NCBI GenBank assembly: GCA_007123265.1
Contig: SKLK01000078.1
Coordinates: 1 to 33,389 of the forward strand
Length of the DNA: 33,389 bases
Reading direction: 5' to 3'
Source of the DNA: Kiritimatiellia bacterium
Lineage (GTDB): Bacteria; Verrucomicrobiota; Kiritimatiellia; SLAD01
Part shown: piece after piece, positions 25,009-32,580 of the stretch
How positions within the stretch are numbered: the stretch's first letter is position 1
Layout of the letters: each line of letters opens with the position of its first letter
Translations under genes and position numbers: made by a program
Notes under the pieces: generated by a model
What the model was told of the DNA's origin: nothing
What the model saw: only the letters and a program-made list of their open reading frames with translations
Database searches by the model: none

Positions 25009-26366
25009 TGTGATTTTGCCCCGGCCAAGCGGTGTTTGACTTGATCGATTAATGCCTCGCTTTCGTCGATGGTTGGCGCCTCGGCAATGATACGCAATAC
25101 GGGCTCGGTGTTGGAGCGACGCACCTGCACCCAACGGTCTCCCATATCGATGAAGAGTCCATCCACGTTCGTGATATCGTGATCGGCATATTGCTGCCGC
25201 AAATGCCGCAGTAGGTCCGGCGCATCGCCACTGCCAATCGGAATCTTTTCCTTCACCAATGCGTAGCGAGGAATGTCGGCGCATAACTCGCTGATCGATC
25301 GTCCGGAAACAGCCATCCACTCCAGAATCACCGCCATCGCGCCGTAACTATCTCGACAGGGATGGATAGCAGGAATGATGATGCCGCCGGTATGCTCGCC
25401 ACCGACGACGGCCCCGGTTTGGCGCATGACGGCGGACACATGCACCTCGCCGGTTTTACTCCGCGTCAAGGAGCAGCCCGCCGCTTGCGCCACTGCGGCC
25501 ACCGTCTGACCGGCGCTAAAGTTGGCCACGACCGGTCCCTTCCCATGCATGGCCAGCACCGCCTGTATCGCCAACGCCACGGTCATTTCCTCGCCAATCG
25601 GTTGCCCGGTCTCGTCGACAACGGCGAGCCGGTCGCCATCGGGATCCTGAGCGAATCCGACCGCATAGGCCCCTCCGCGCATTACGTCGCATAGCGCGTC
25701 CAAATGCTGTGCCAAGGGCTCCGGCTCACGCTCAAACGCCCCACTGGGGGTATCGAACAAGGTCGTCACGCGACAGCCCAACGACTTCTCCAGAAAGGGC
25801 CGGGTATAAATCGCGCCCACCCCGTTGCAACAATCCACTGCCACCGGAAATTGCCTCCCCCGAATCGCAGCATGATCGACATACCGCAGGATCTTCTCCA
25901 CATGGGGTTCCATTGCGCCTTCGCGGATCTGCACACTGCGCATATCCGTTTCTGGAACCAGCGGAAAATCCTGTTGATGATAAATATCAAACAATTCCTC
26001 GGCATGCACCGCATCAAAAAAGAGCCCGCGCCGGTCCACGAACTTGAGTGCGTTCCATTCCGCGCTATTGTGGCTGGCGGTGATCATGATCCCGCCGCGC
26101 GCCCCCTCCTTTCGCACCAGGTACAGCAACGAAGGCGTCGGAATGACGCCCACCAGAACCGGCTTACAACCGGCGCTGATCAGGCCGGCCACCACCGCAT
26201 GCTCAATCATCACCCCGGTGGGTCGCGTATCGCGGCCTACGAGAACGACACCGCCTCGTACAAATGTGCCCAGTGCCTGCGCAAATGCTGCAGCAACTTG
26301 AGGGGTAAATGATTCCCCGACCACGCCGCGCACACCGGATAAACCAATTTTCAGGGCATAATTCAT
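25005..26366 (-). CDS. Phosphoglucosamine/phosphomannomutase-type phosphohexomutase (catalytically intact)
   Basis: The 453-residue alpha-D-phosphohexomutase keeps all four active-site loops: the phosphoserine loop MITASHNSAEWN (Ser98), the metal loop DPDGDRL (241-247), the sugar-binding loop GGEHTGGII and the phosphate-binding loop RRSNTEPVLRIIAEA. LSGVRGVVGESFTPQ at the N terminus is the usual family start. It interconverts hexose 1- and 6-phosphates; GlmM (GlcN-6-P to GlcN-1-P) and ManB activities cannot be separated by these motifs, though GEHTGG favours neither strongly. It is translated from ATG overlapping the stop of the degenerate paralog upstream, and its own stop overlaps the start of the small secreted protein gene, so all three form one unit. 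Confidence 0.9.
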   Translation of the reverse strand: MNYALKIGLSGVRGVVGESFTPQVAAAFAQALGTFVRGGVVLVGRDTRPTGVMIEHAVVAGLISAGCKPVLVGVIPTPSLLYLVRKEGARGGIMITASHNSAEWNALKFVDRRGLFFDAVHAEELFDIYHQQDFPLVPETDMRSVQIREGAMEPHVEKILRYVDHAAIRGRQFPVAVDCCNGVGAIYTRPFLEKSLGCRVTTLFDTPSGAFEREPEPLAQHLDALCDVMRGGAYAVGFAQDPDGDRLAVVDETGQPIGEEMTVALAIQAVLAMHGKGPVVANFSAGQTVAAVAQAAGCSLTRSKTGEVHVSAVMRQTGAVVGGEHTGGIIIPAIHPCRDSYGAMAVILEWMAVSGRSISELCADIPRYALVKEKIPIGSGDAPDLLRHLRQQYADHDITNVDGLFIDMGDRWVQVRRSNTEPVLRIIAEAPTIDESEALIDQVKHRLAGAKSQ

Positions 26367-27718
26367 AGCCCCTCCAATAAAAGGCGCATGGCTTCATCGG
26401 CCCGCTGCTCGGCCAAGGAAGCCTCTCGAGCCTCGGCGATCACGCGAATCAATTGCTGTGTTTGCGAGGCCCGCACATGAATCCAGCTATCGGCCCAATC
26501 CACCCGGAACCCGTCCGTCACATCTACTTTCCCGTCGCCGACAAACGCCGGCCGCTCTTTGAGAATGTCCAGTGCCCGATACCCTTCGCGTGAGCCGCAC
26601 GGCACACTGCGTTTTACAATGTGATAACGCGGCAAGGCATTCACCAGAGCCGACAACGGTTGCTCACTTTCGGCCATTGCTTCCAGCGCGCGCGCCATCA
26701 TCAAAAATCCATCAAACGCCGGCGAAAATGCCGGATCGGCCACGCTACCACTGCCTTCGCCACCCAGCGTGGCTTGATGATCCCGCACGGCCGACATCAC
26801 ATAGGCTTGTCCAACACGCGTCTTCACGACAGGCGCTTGGTGACGCGCGGCCAAATCATCCACGGTTCGGGTCGTGCACCCATTCGTGACCACCGTCCCC
26901 GAGCGCCGGGCCAGCATGTGATTGGCGATCAGCGCCAAGGTATATTCCTCGCTGGTAGGTTCGCCCGCCTCGGTCACGATCGACATCCGGCCCATATCGC
27001 TGCTCAGCACGAATCCGGCATCGCCCCGCACATGCGAAATGATCGAAGCCATTTGCAGGGCACTGCGTGGCCGGGGTTCGGGTTCGCGGGCCAGGTAACC
27101 TGACGGTTGGGCGTTAATGGGGATCAGACGCAGATTGAATTGTTGCGCGAAAGGCGCTAAGTAGGCGCACCCGGCGCCGCCGACGGGGTCAATTAACACC
27201 GTAAAACCAGCTTCACGAATAGCTTCCGCATTCACATGCTTGACGAGGGCGTCAAAGTAGGCGGTGCCGACATCGTGCATGGGCGCAATGGTCCCCATGC
27301 GCTGCCAATCCTGCTTGAGAAAATTGCGGCCATGGTAACTATCCAGTACCGCCTCGCCGCCCCAAGGCTCCAGCACGGCACCGTCAGCGCCGATCAGGGT
27401 CATCGCGTTCCAGCCCATGGAATTGTGTCCGCCGGAAACGGATAACGCGCCGGCCGCGCCCAGGCGGGGTACGGCAAATTGCACGAGGGGCGTGGGGCAG
27501 ACCCCCAAATCCACCACGTCACAACCGGCGCTAAGCAATCCCGACACCGCCGCCGCATGCAGCATAGGGCTGGAGGTACGGGTATCCCTGCCGATCAGCA
27601 CACGTCCTCCCTCGACATAGGTGGCAAAGGCGGAAGCGAAGTCAATGATCAGCAGTGGCGGCAACGATTCACCAGCAAAGCCGCGTAATCCAAAACTCGC
27701 GAGACGCAATTTGTTCAT
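26363..27718 (-). CDS. Degenerate phosphohexomutase paralog (probable pseudoenzyme)
   Basis: The 451-residue protein aligns end to end with the adjacent intact phosphohexomutase: FGLRGFAGES start, IGRDTRTSSP, CPTPLVQFA, GGEGSGSV sugar loop and RASQTQQLIRVIAEA phosphate loop. The catalytic loops are changed. TASHN becomes SGGHN, so the phosphorylated serine is Gly97 (codon at 27428-27430 reads GGA). DPDGDRL becomes SSDMGRM (239-245), losing two of three metal aspartates. The frame is intact throughout with no stop codons, so it is a maintained protein rather than a pseudogene. It is first in the operon and overlaps the intact copy by four bases, suggesting a regulatory or structural partner in a heteromer. 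Activity with an alternative mechanism cannot be excluded. Confidence 0.85.
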   Translation of the reverse strand: MNKLRLASFGLRGFAGESLPPLLIIDFASAFATYVEGGRVLIGRDTRTSSPMLHAAAVSGLLSAGCDVVDLGVCPTPLVQFAVPRLGAAGALSVSGGHNSMGWNAMTLIGADGAVLEPWGGEAVLDSYHGRNFLKQDWQRMGTIAPMHDVGTAYFDALVKHVNAEAIREAGFTVLIDPVGGAGCAYLAPFAQQFNLRLIPINAQPSGYLAREPEPRPRSALQMASIISHVRGDAGFVLSSDMGRMSIVTEAGEPTSEEYTLALIANHMLARRSGTVVTNGCTTRTVDDLAARHQAPVVKTRVGQAYVMSAVRDHQATLGGEGSGSVADPAFSPAFDGFLMMARALEAMAESEQPLSALVNALPRYHIVKRSVPCGSREGYRALDILKERPAFVGDGKVDVTDGFRVDWADSWIHVRASQTQQLIRVIAEAREASLAEQRADEAMRLLLEGL

Positions 27719-27805
27719 GCCGACATGATCCCCTCACCCTTCCGTAGTCAACGCATAGCACACCCCCGTCCACAACACACGCCCAAAAAAAACATCGCTC
27801 TGCTA

Positions 27806-27834
27806 TAGACGGAATCGGCCAAGTTGTCTATTAT
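27806..27834 (+). promoter_or_regulatory. Candidate sigma-70 promoter of hisG
   Basis: TAGACG (27806-27811), a 17-nt spacer and TATTAT (27829-27834, five of six consensus) lie about 46 nt before the hisG start in the 161-bp divergent gap. The opposite strand must also hold the promoter for the hexomutase unit, which I could not resolve. Confidence 0.45.
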
Positions 27835-27879
27835 ACGCCGTTTCCGAAAGATTTCAGGCGAAAGGACAGTCATTTCCTC

Positions 27880-28752
27880 ATGAGCAAATTGATACTGGGA
27901 CTCCCCAAAGGCAGTCTACAAGAAGCGACCTTCGGCATGATGCGCAAGGCCGGCTGGACCATCTCCGGCGGGTCGCGCTCCTACATGCCACGTATAGATG
28001 ATGAAGACATAGAAGTCCGGCTAATCCGCGCTCAGGAAATCAGCCGCTATGTAGAAAACGGCCATTTGGATGCCGGCATGACGGGTCATGACTGGATCGT
28101 CGAAAACGGGTCGGACGTAGTCGAAGTCACCGAATTGGTCTACTCCAAGCAAGGCATGAATCCGGTTCGCTGGGTCGTAGCGGTGCCTAACGATTCGCCG
28201 ATTCGATCGGTCAAGGACCTGCAAGGGAAACGGATCGCCACGGAAGCCGTGGGCATAACCAAACGGTACCTGGAAGAAAACGGCGTCGACGCCCAAGTCG
28301 AGTTTTCGTGGGGTGCCACCGAGGTGAAGGCGCCGGAACTGGTGGATGCCATTGTGGAAATAACCGAGACCGGCTCCTCGTTGCGAGCGAACAATTTGCG
28401 AATTGTAGAGGACATCCTGTCCTCGACGACCCGTTTCATTGCCAACAAGGCGGTATGGGCGGATCCCATCAAGCGCCGCAAAATCGAGAAGATGGCGATG
28501 ATGCTGCAAGGGGTGCTGGCGGCGGACCGGAAGGTTTTGATTAAGATGAATGTGCAGGCCGGTGATCTGGATGCCGTCGCCAATCAACTGCCGTCGATGC
28601 ACGCGCCCACGATCAACAATCTGCGGACGGAGGGGTGGTACTCGATTGAAACGGTCCTGGATGAAAGTGTGGTACGGGAGATTATCCCGGAGTTGAAAGC
28701 CGCGGGTGCGGTAGACATTATCGAGTTGAGTCTAAACAAAGTCGTTCCGTAA
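27880..28752 (+). CDS. hisG: ATP phosphoribosyltransferase, long form with regulatory domain
   Basis: The 290-residue enzyme condenses ATP and PRPP in the first, feedback-controlled step of histidine synthesis. It starts KLILGLPKGSLQEAT, has the DAGMTGHDW and LVYSKQGMNPVRWVVAVP segments, and the PRPP-binding region EITETGSSLRANNLRIVEDI. The C-terminal ~75 residues (KVLIKMNVQAGDLDAVANQL.. cited in part: MHAPTINNL, GWYSIETVL) form the ACT-like allosteric domain of HisG-L, so no HisZ partner is needed. AAAGGA lies about 13 nt from the ATG, longer than ideal, but the family start fixes it. hisC lies 5 kb away on the other strand rather than in a his operon. Confidence 0.95.
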   Translation: MSKLILGLPKGSLQEATFGMMRKAGWTISGGSRSYMPRIDDEDIEVRLIRAQEISRYVENGHLDAGMTGHDWIVENGSDVVEVTELVYSKQGMNPVRWVVAVPNDSPIRSVKDLQGKRIATEAVGITKRYLEENGVDAQVEFSWGATEVKAPELVDAIVEITETGSSLRANNLRIVEDILSSTTRFIANKAVWADPIKRRKIEKMAMMLQGVLAADRKVLIKMNVQAGDLDAVANQLPSMHAPTINNLRTEGWYSIETVLDESVVREIIPELKAAGAVDIIELSLNKVVP

Positions 28753-28817
28753 CACACCGCATTGCGCCGGACGCATTACGGTAGCGGAAATGATTGAAGC
28801 GTAAGGAATAAGTCAAG

Positions 28818-28907
28818 ATGGGTTCGATCAAGAAACAGCGTCGTCGGAAAATGGCCAAGCACAAGCGTCGTAAGCGCCTCAAGGCCGACCGGCACAAGAA
28901 GAAGTAG
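28818..28907 (+). CDS. AURKAIP1/COX24-domain mini-protein (ribosome-associated)
   Basis: The 29-residue ORF reads MGSIKKQRRRKMAKHKRRKR followed by LKADRHKKK, an extremely basic peptide. It matches the short bacterial AURKAIP1/COX24 family (counterpart of the mitochondrial small-subunit protein mS38), whose signature is KK.RR.KM.KHK.RKRLK..RHKK. An AAGGAA site is 9-10 nt upstream. The family is characteristic of PVC and related bacteria and is presumed to bind rRNA. It is too short for ordinary ORF callers. It lies 65 bp after hisG and before a strong hairpin. Confidence 0.88.
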   Translation: MGSIKKQRRRKMAKHKRRKRLKADRHKKK

Positions 28908-28928
28908 ACACGTTCGGACTCGCCAATA

Positions 28929-28962
28929 CGCCTCCTGTCCTTGCTTTTTTGGGCAGGAGGCG
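28929..28962. terminator. Strong stem-loop after the mini-gene
   Basis: CGCCTCCTGTCC (28929-28940) pairs with GGGCAGGAGGCG (28951-28962) around a loop that contains six Ts. The T-run is in the loop instead of after the stem, so intrinsic termination is doubtful even though the hairpin is stable (12 pairs, one or two G-T). Confidence 0.5.
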
Positions 28963-29028
28963 GATACTTTCAGCAGGATAAATGCTGAGCGGCAAGCTAT
29001 GCTATGCCGTGTAGACCGTTGGTGAGCT

Positions 29029-31140
29029 ATGACGTTGGAAACACCGAAACGACGAAACCGAATAGCGGCAGGTTGGGCAGGGTTCACCCTGTTGATTACC
29101 GGCCTACTCACGGGTTGCCAGTCCATTCCTCATAGGACAGAGGCGGAGCAGGACTTGTCTCCGCCCGATTGGGATATTGAAATTGCGGCGCCGGAACGCC
29201 TGCAGGCCGAGGCGCTGGCACTTTTTATCCGCGGACAATTGCACGATGCCGATGGCGCCTATGAAGAGGCGCTGGCCTCTTATCAACGCGTGATTGAACG
29301 CGATCCCGGTGCGGATCAGGCCTATTTCCGGGCCGCTTTAAACCTGTTCCGGCTGAATCGCGACGACGAGGCCCTCGCGTTATTGAAATCGTTGGTGGAA
29401 CAGCGCCCCGGCGAAGCACAACCCCTCCTGTGGTTGTCTGCGGGCTACCGCCAGAACGCACAATTGAAAGAGGCCACGGAAGTTCTGGCCGAAGCGCTGT
29501 CCGTCGCACCACGCAACGAAGCCATCTATCTGCAAAAGGTGGAAGCGTTGTTCCAGTTGGATCAATCCGATCGCGCTGTCGCGCTTTTGCGGCAAGGAAT
29601 CGAGCGGTCCACCGCCCCACTCCGGCTGCAACGTGTTCTGGGCGAGCTGTTGATGCGGACAGCCCTTCTGAGTGAGGATCGTGAGGTGCGGGCTCAAGCC
29701 ACCACCGAAGCCATTGAACTGCTTGAGCAGGTTCTGGAGAAACAACCGAACGACCGGGTGCTGGTGTTGGGTTTAGCCGATCTGTATCTGCGGACCGGCC
29801 AGATCCAAAGCGCCTTGGCCCACTACGAAAGCGCTGCGCAGTTGGACCCGACCGATGCGAATGTCCGCGAGCGACTGGCCTATCTGTACGAGCGACTCGA
29901 ACGTCCGGAAGATGCTATCCGCACCTTGAATGAACTGGCACGGTTGCAGCCCAACAATGCCCGCGTGTTCTATGCGTTGGCGGCCTTGCACGAAGAGCAG
30001 GATAACCGCGCACAGGCCATCGAGCAGTATCGACGGGCGGCGCAGACGGGTCGTCCCGATCCCGCGCCGTACCTTAAACTTGGGGTATTGCAAATGGAGG
30101 ATGCCCCCGAACAGGCCGTCGCCGATTTGCAAGAGGGCTTGGAATTGATCCCCAACCATCCGCGCTTGCTGGAAATGCTGGGCTACGTGCAGTTTAACCG
30201 GGAGGCGTACCGCGAAGCCGCCGATGCCTTCGACCAAGCCCAGCAAGCGTGGCTGGAATTGGAGCCAAGCCGGGACGCAATGACACCGAATTTTCACTTG
30301 TATTTCGCCCTCTCCCACTACTTTGCGGACGAACCGGAGAAAGCCATTCCGGTCATGGAGGATGCACTGCTTCAAAACCCGCAGGCCATTGAAGCGTTTG
30401 CTCACTTTGTCTTTCAGGATGAAAGAGAGGACCGGTCGCATTCCGCCATCGAAATTCTTGAGACCTTGCTGGTCGATCATGCGGACTCGATCGAACTGTG
30501 GAGCACCCTCGGTTACTTGCACAGCTTTCACGAGGACTATGAAGCCGCGTTGGATGCGTTCGATCAGGCCTACACCCTGATCGAAGCGGCAGGCGATGAT
30601 GCATCGGACCATGCCTCTTCCCGCTTCTATTTTTGGTACGCGGCCGCACACGAACGGACAGAGAAATATGACCGGGCCGAAGAACTTTTCTATCGCAGTC
30701 TGGAGATGGACCCGGATAATGCGGAAGCGTATAATTATCTGGCCTATATGTGGGCGGAGCTGGGCATAAATCTGGAGCGGGCTGAATCCTATGTGCAGAT
30801 TGCCTTGGAAGCGCGACCGGAAAGTGGCGCATTTATTGATACACTGGGCTGGATTTATTATCAGCAGGGTCGGTATGACGAGGCCTATACGGAAATCCGC
30901 AGGGCGCTGGACATAATTCCCGATGACCCCGTAATTCTCGACCACTTAGGCGATATCTATTACGCCCTCGACCAGCTGGATCAAGCGCTCGTTAAGTGGA
31001 CACGTGCGTATGAACAGGATCCAGATATCAAGGATCTGGCCACGAAGTTACGGGAACATCAACCGCAGCCGGACCCTGATCCCGCCGTAGATACCACGCC
31101 GTCCGATGAGACCGATGCCGTTGATGAGGATGAAGATTAG
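29029..31140 (+). CDS. Large TPR-repeat lipoprotein
   Basis: The 703-residue protein has a lipoprotein signal: basic N terminus, hydrophobic core and lipobox LLTGC with Cys30. From about residue 60 to 675 it is built of tandem tetratricopeptide repeats, many with the A..YF.A/P pattern: YEEALASYQRVIERDPGADQAY, IQSALAHYESAAQLDPTDANV and YDEAYTEIRRALDIIPDDPV are clear units (described in fragments). About 16-18 repeats fit the length. The C terminus is acidic (DETDAVDEDED). It should sit on a membrane leaflet and scaffold protein complexes; similar proteins act in outer-membrane biogenesis or exopolysaccharide export, but no partner here identifies its role. The ribosome site (GGTGAG, close spacing) is modest. 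Confidence 0.85.
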   Translation: MTLETPKRRNRIAAGWAGFTLLITGLLTGCQSIPHRTEAEQDLSPPDWDIEIAAPERLQAEALALFIRGQLHDADGAYEEALASYQRVIERDPGADQAYFRAALNLFRLNRDDEALALLKSLVEQRPGEAQPLLWLSAGYRQNAQLKEATEVLAEALSVAPRNEAIYLQKVEALFQLDQSDRAVALLRQGIERSTAPLRLQRVLGELLMRTALLSEDREVRAQATTEAIELLEQVLEKQPNDRVLVLGLADLYLRTGQIQSALAHYESAAQLDPTDANVRERLAYLYERLERPEDAIRTLNELARLQPNNARVFYALAALHEEQDNRAQAIEQYRRAAQTGRPDPAPYLKLGVLQMEDAPEQAVADLQEGLELIPNHPRLLEMLGYVQFNREAYREAADAFDQAQQAWLELEPSRDAMTPNFHLYFALSHYFADEPEKAIPVMEDALLQNPQAIEAFAHFVFQDEREDRSHSAIEILETLLVDHADSIELWSTLGYLHSFHEDYEAALDAFDQAYTLIEAAGDDASDHASSRFYFWYAAAHERTEKYDRAEELFYRSLEMDPDNAEAYNYLAYMWAELGINLERAESYVQIALEARPESGAFIDTLGWIYYQQGRYDEAYTEIRRALDIIPDDPVILDHLGDIYYALDQLDQALVKWTRAYEQDPDIKDLATKLREHQPQPDPDPAVDTTPSDETDAVDEDED

Positions 31141-31234
31141 AGCATTTACAATAAAACTGTAGCCGTCCGGCTTGCCTCATCGGTCACCCCGAGCGCAAGC
31201 CTGCCCTAAAGAACCGAGGGTGGTTGACAAAGAT

Positions 31235-31300
31235 TGAGATGTCTCGATCCATTCGGCTTCGCTCAGGACAGGCTTCGCTTCGCTACGCTCGACATGACAA
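31235..31300. repeat. Dispersed GAGATGTCTCGA / TCGACATGACA repeat
   Basis: The segment GAGATGTCTCGATCC...CTTCGCTCAGGACAGG...GCTACGCTCGACATGACA is a widely seen intergenic repeat type in bacterial genomes, whose translation in the other direction gives the familiar spurious peptide HVERSEAKPVLSEAEWIETS. It lies between the convergent TPR and AsmA-like genes. No gene is supported between 31141 and 31362. Confidence 0.75.
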
Positions 31301-31362
31301 CATTTTACATTAACCCGGTTCTTGACCCGAGCCAACCAGCGTCGCGCAAACACGACAAACAA

Positions 31363-32514
31363 TTACTCGTCGTTCGCCGCTTCCTCGTCATTTCCCTCAT
31401 CGCGATCACCGCGACGCAACACGCGGTCCAAGCCTGAACGTCGTTCCTCGGTTGCATCCTCTTCCAAAACGTCTTCCACCTCGGGTTCCGCATCACGACG
31501 CAAGAAGCGGCGCGATGATTCCTCTGCGTCTTCGGAAACATCCTCCAAGACCTCGTCCGCTTCCTCATCGCGATCACCGCGACGGAATAAGCGCCCACTC
31601 CGGGCCTCCTCATCCACGTCCTCCTCAAGGATTTCGTCCGTTTCCTCATCGGCGGCGCGGCGTAGCAAGCGACGAGGAGACTCCTCCTCCACGGCCTCTT
31701 CGAGTTCCACTTCGACGTCTTCGCCACCACCGGTAACCCGGTCGCGGACGGCGCGTGCGCCGGTAGCGATGCCGCCGCCAACCGCGCGGGCGCCGTCCAC
31801 CGCCATGCCGCCCAGTGCGCCGACGCCGTCGAACGCGGACATCAAGCCATCGCCCAAGAGGGAGCCGGCGTTGGCCACGCCGTTCACCACGGTTCCCAAT
31901 ATCGCACGCGTGATTTGCGTGATGATTTCTGTGGTGCTCTGGTCCTCGCCACCCAACTCCGTCAGCCGTATGGTGCCCAACTGGATGGGTACCGAACCCC
32001 CACGCAATGCAGTGGCGCTGATACGCGCCGTGGCATCGGCCAGGACAAACTCCTTGATGATGACTTGACGCGGCACGACATCATCCTCTACCGGCAGCTC
32101 TTCGGCCTCCTCTTTTTCGACCTGGCTTTCCAGTCCCTCAAGCAAGACCCCCAGATTGGTCCGACGCAAACCCATTTCATAGGTGATCACCGGATTATCG
32201 ATGATGATCCGGTTGATGATCAAGGGATCGGAAAACAACGAGCGCATGTCCACGTCGACTTCCAGGTTGCGCATATTGAACAAGTTCTCGGTGCGGAACC
32301 CTTCGGGATTATCGACCACCAGGCCCGAAATACTGATATATCCGCGCAGCGGATGAAAGCGGGCTTGTTCCACCTTCACGGGCACGCCCAATACCTGTGG
32401 CCCGACCAATTCAACGGTATGCTTTACGACATGACCGCCCCAAAATACGAGGACCACAACAACGATAACCAGAACGAGCGCCAATCCGCTCAGAACACGC
32501 AATAGAATCTTCAT
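31363..32514 (-). CDS. AsmA-like membrane-anchored protein with charged repeat tail
   Basis: The 383-residue protein has one N-terminal membrane segment (ILLRVLSGLALVLVIVVVVL) and then a periplasmic AsmA/DUF748-like beta region: ARFHPLRGYISISGLVVDNP, VDVDMRSLFSDPLIINRIII and DNPVITYEM are the typical AsmA-type repeats of lipid-transfer proteins. A Gly/Ala-rich stretch (about 205-260) follows. The last ~120 residues are an acidic tail with four degenerate ~25-residue units containing RR.LRR, LFRRGDRDE, FLRRDAEPE and VLRRGDRDE. ATG at 32514 with GGGGAG about 10 nt upstream is preferred to GTG at 32532. It follows hisC on the same strand after 66 bp. The bridge-like lipid transport role of AsmA relatives is an inference. 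Confidence 0.72.
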   Translation of the reverse strand: MKILLRVLSGLALVLVIVVVVLVFWGGHVVKHTVELVGPQVLGVPVKVEQARFHPLRGYISISGLVVDNPEGFRTENLFNMRNLEVDVDMRSLFSDPLIINRIIIDNPVITYEMGLRRTNLGVLLEGLESQVEKEEAEELPVEDDVVPRQVIIKEFVLADATARISATALRGGSVPIQLGTIRLTELGGEDQSTTEIITQITRAILGTVVNGVANAGSLLGDGLMSAFDGVGALGGMAVDGARAVGGGIATGARAVRDRVTGGGEDVEVELEEAVEEESPRRLLRRAADEETDEILEEDVDEEARSGRLFRRGDRDEEADEVLEDVSEDAEESSRRFLRRDAEPEVEDVLEEDATEERRSGLDRVLRRGDRDEGNDEEAANDE

Positions 32515-32538
32515 TATGAATTGTCTCCCCACTATATG

Positions 32539-32558
32539 CTGTCACCACCTGGTGACAG
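32539..32558. other. Hairpin between hisC and the AsmA-like gene
   Basis: CTGTCACC and GGTGACAG form a perfect eight-pair stem with a four-base loop in the 66-bp gap. There is no T-run after it in the direction of transcription, so a terminator is unlikely; an operator or mRNA processing site is possible. Confidence 0.4.
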
Positions 32559-32580
32559 GTTCACGTTACGTCAGTTATTT

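Noticed and set aside
25009-25320. Longer 275-codon version of the secreted protein
   Set aside because: It overlaps the phosphohexomutase in another frame; the signal peptide begins at the ATG that overlaps the upstream stop.
31177-31362. Minus-strand ORF of 61 codons reading HVERSEAKPVLSEAEW
   Set aside because: This is the familiar translated dispersed repeat, not a gene.
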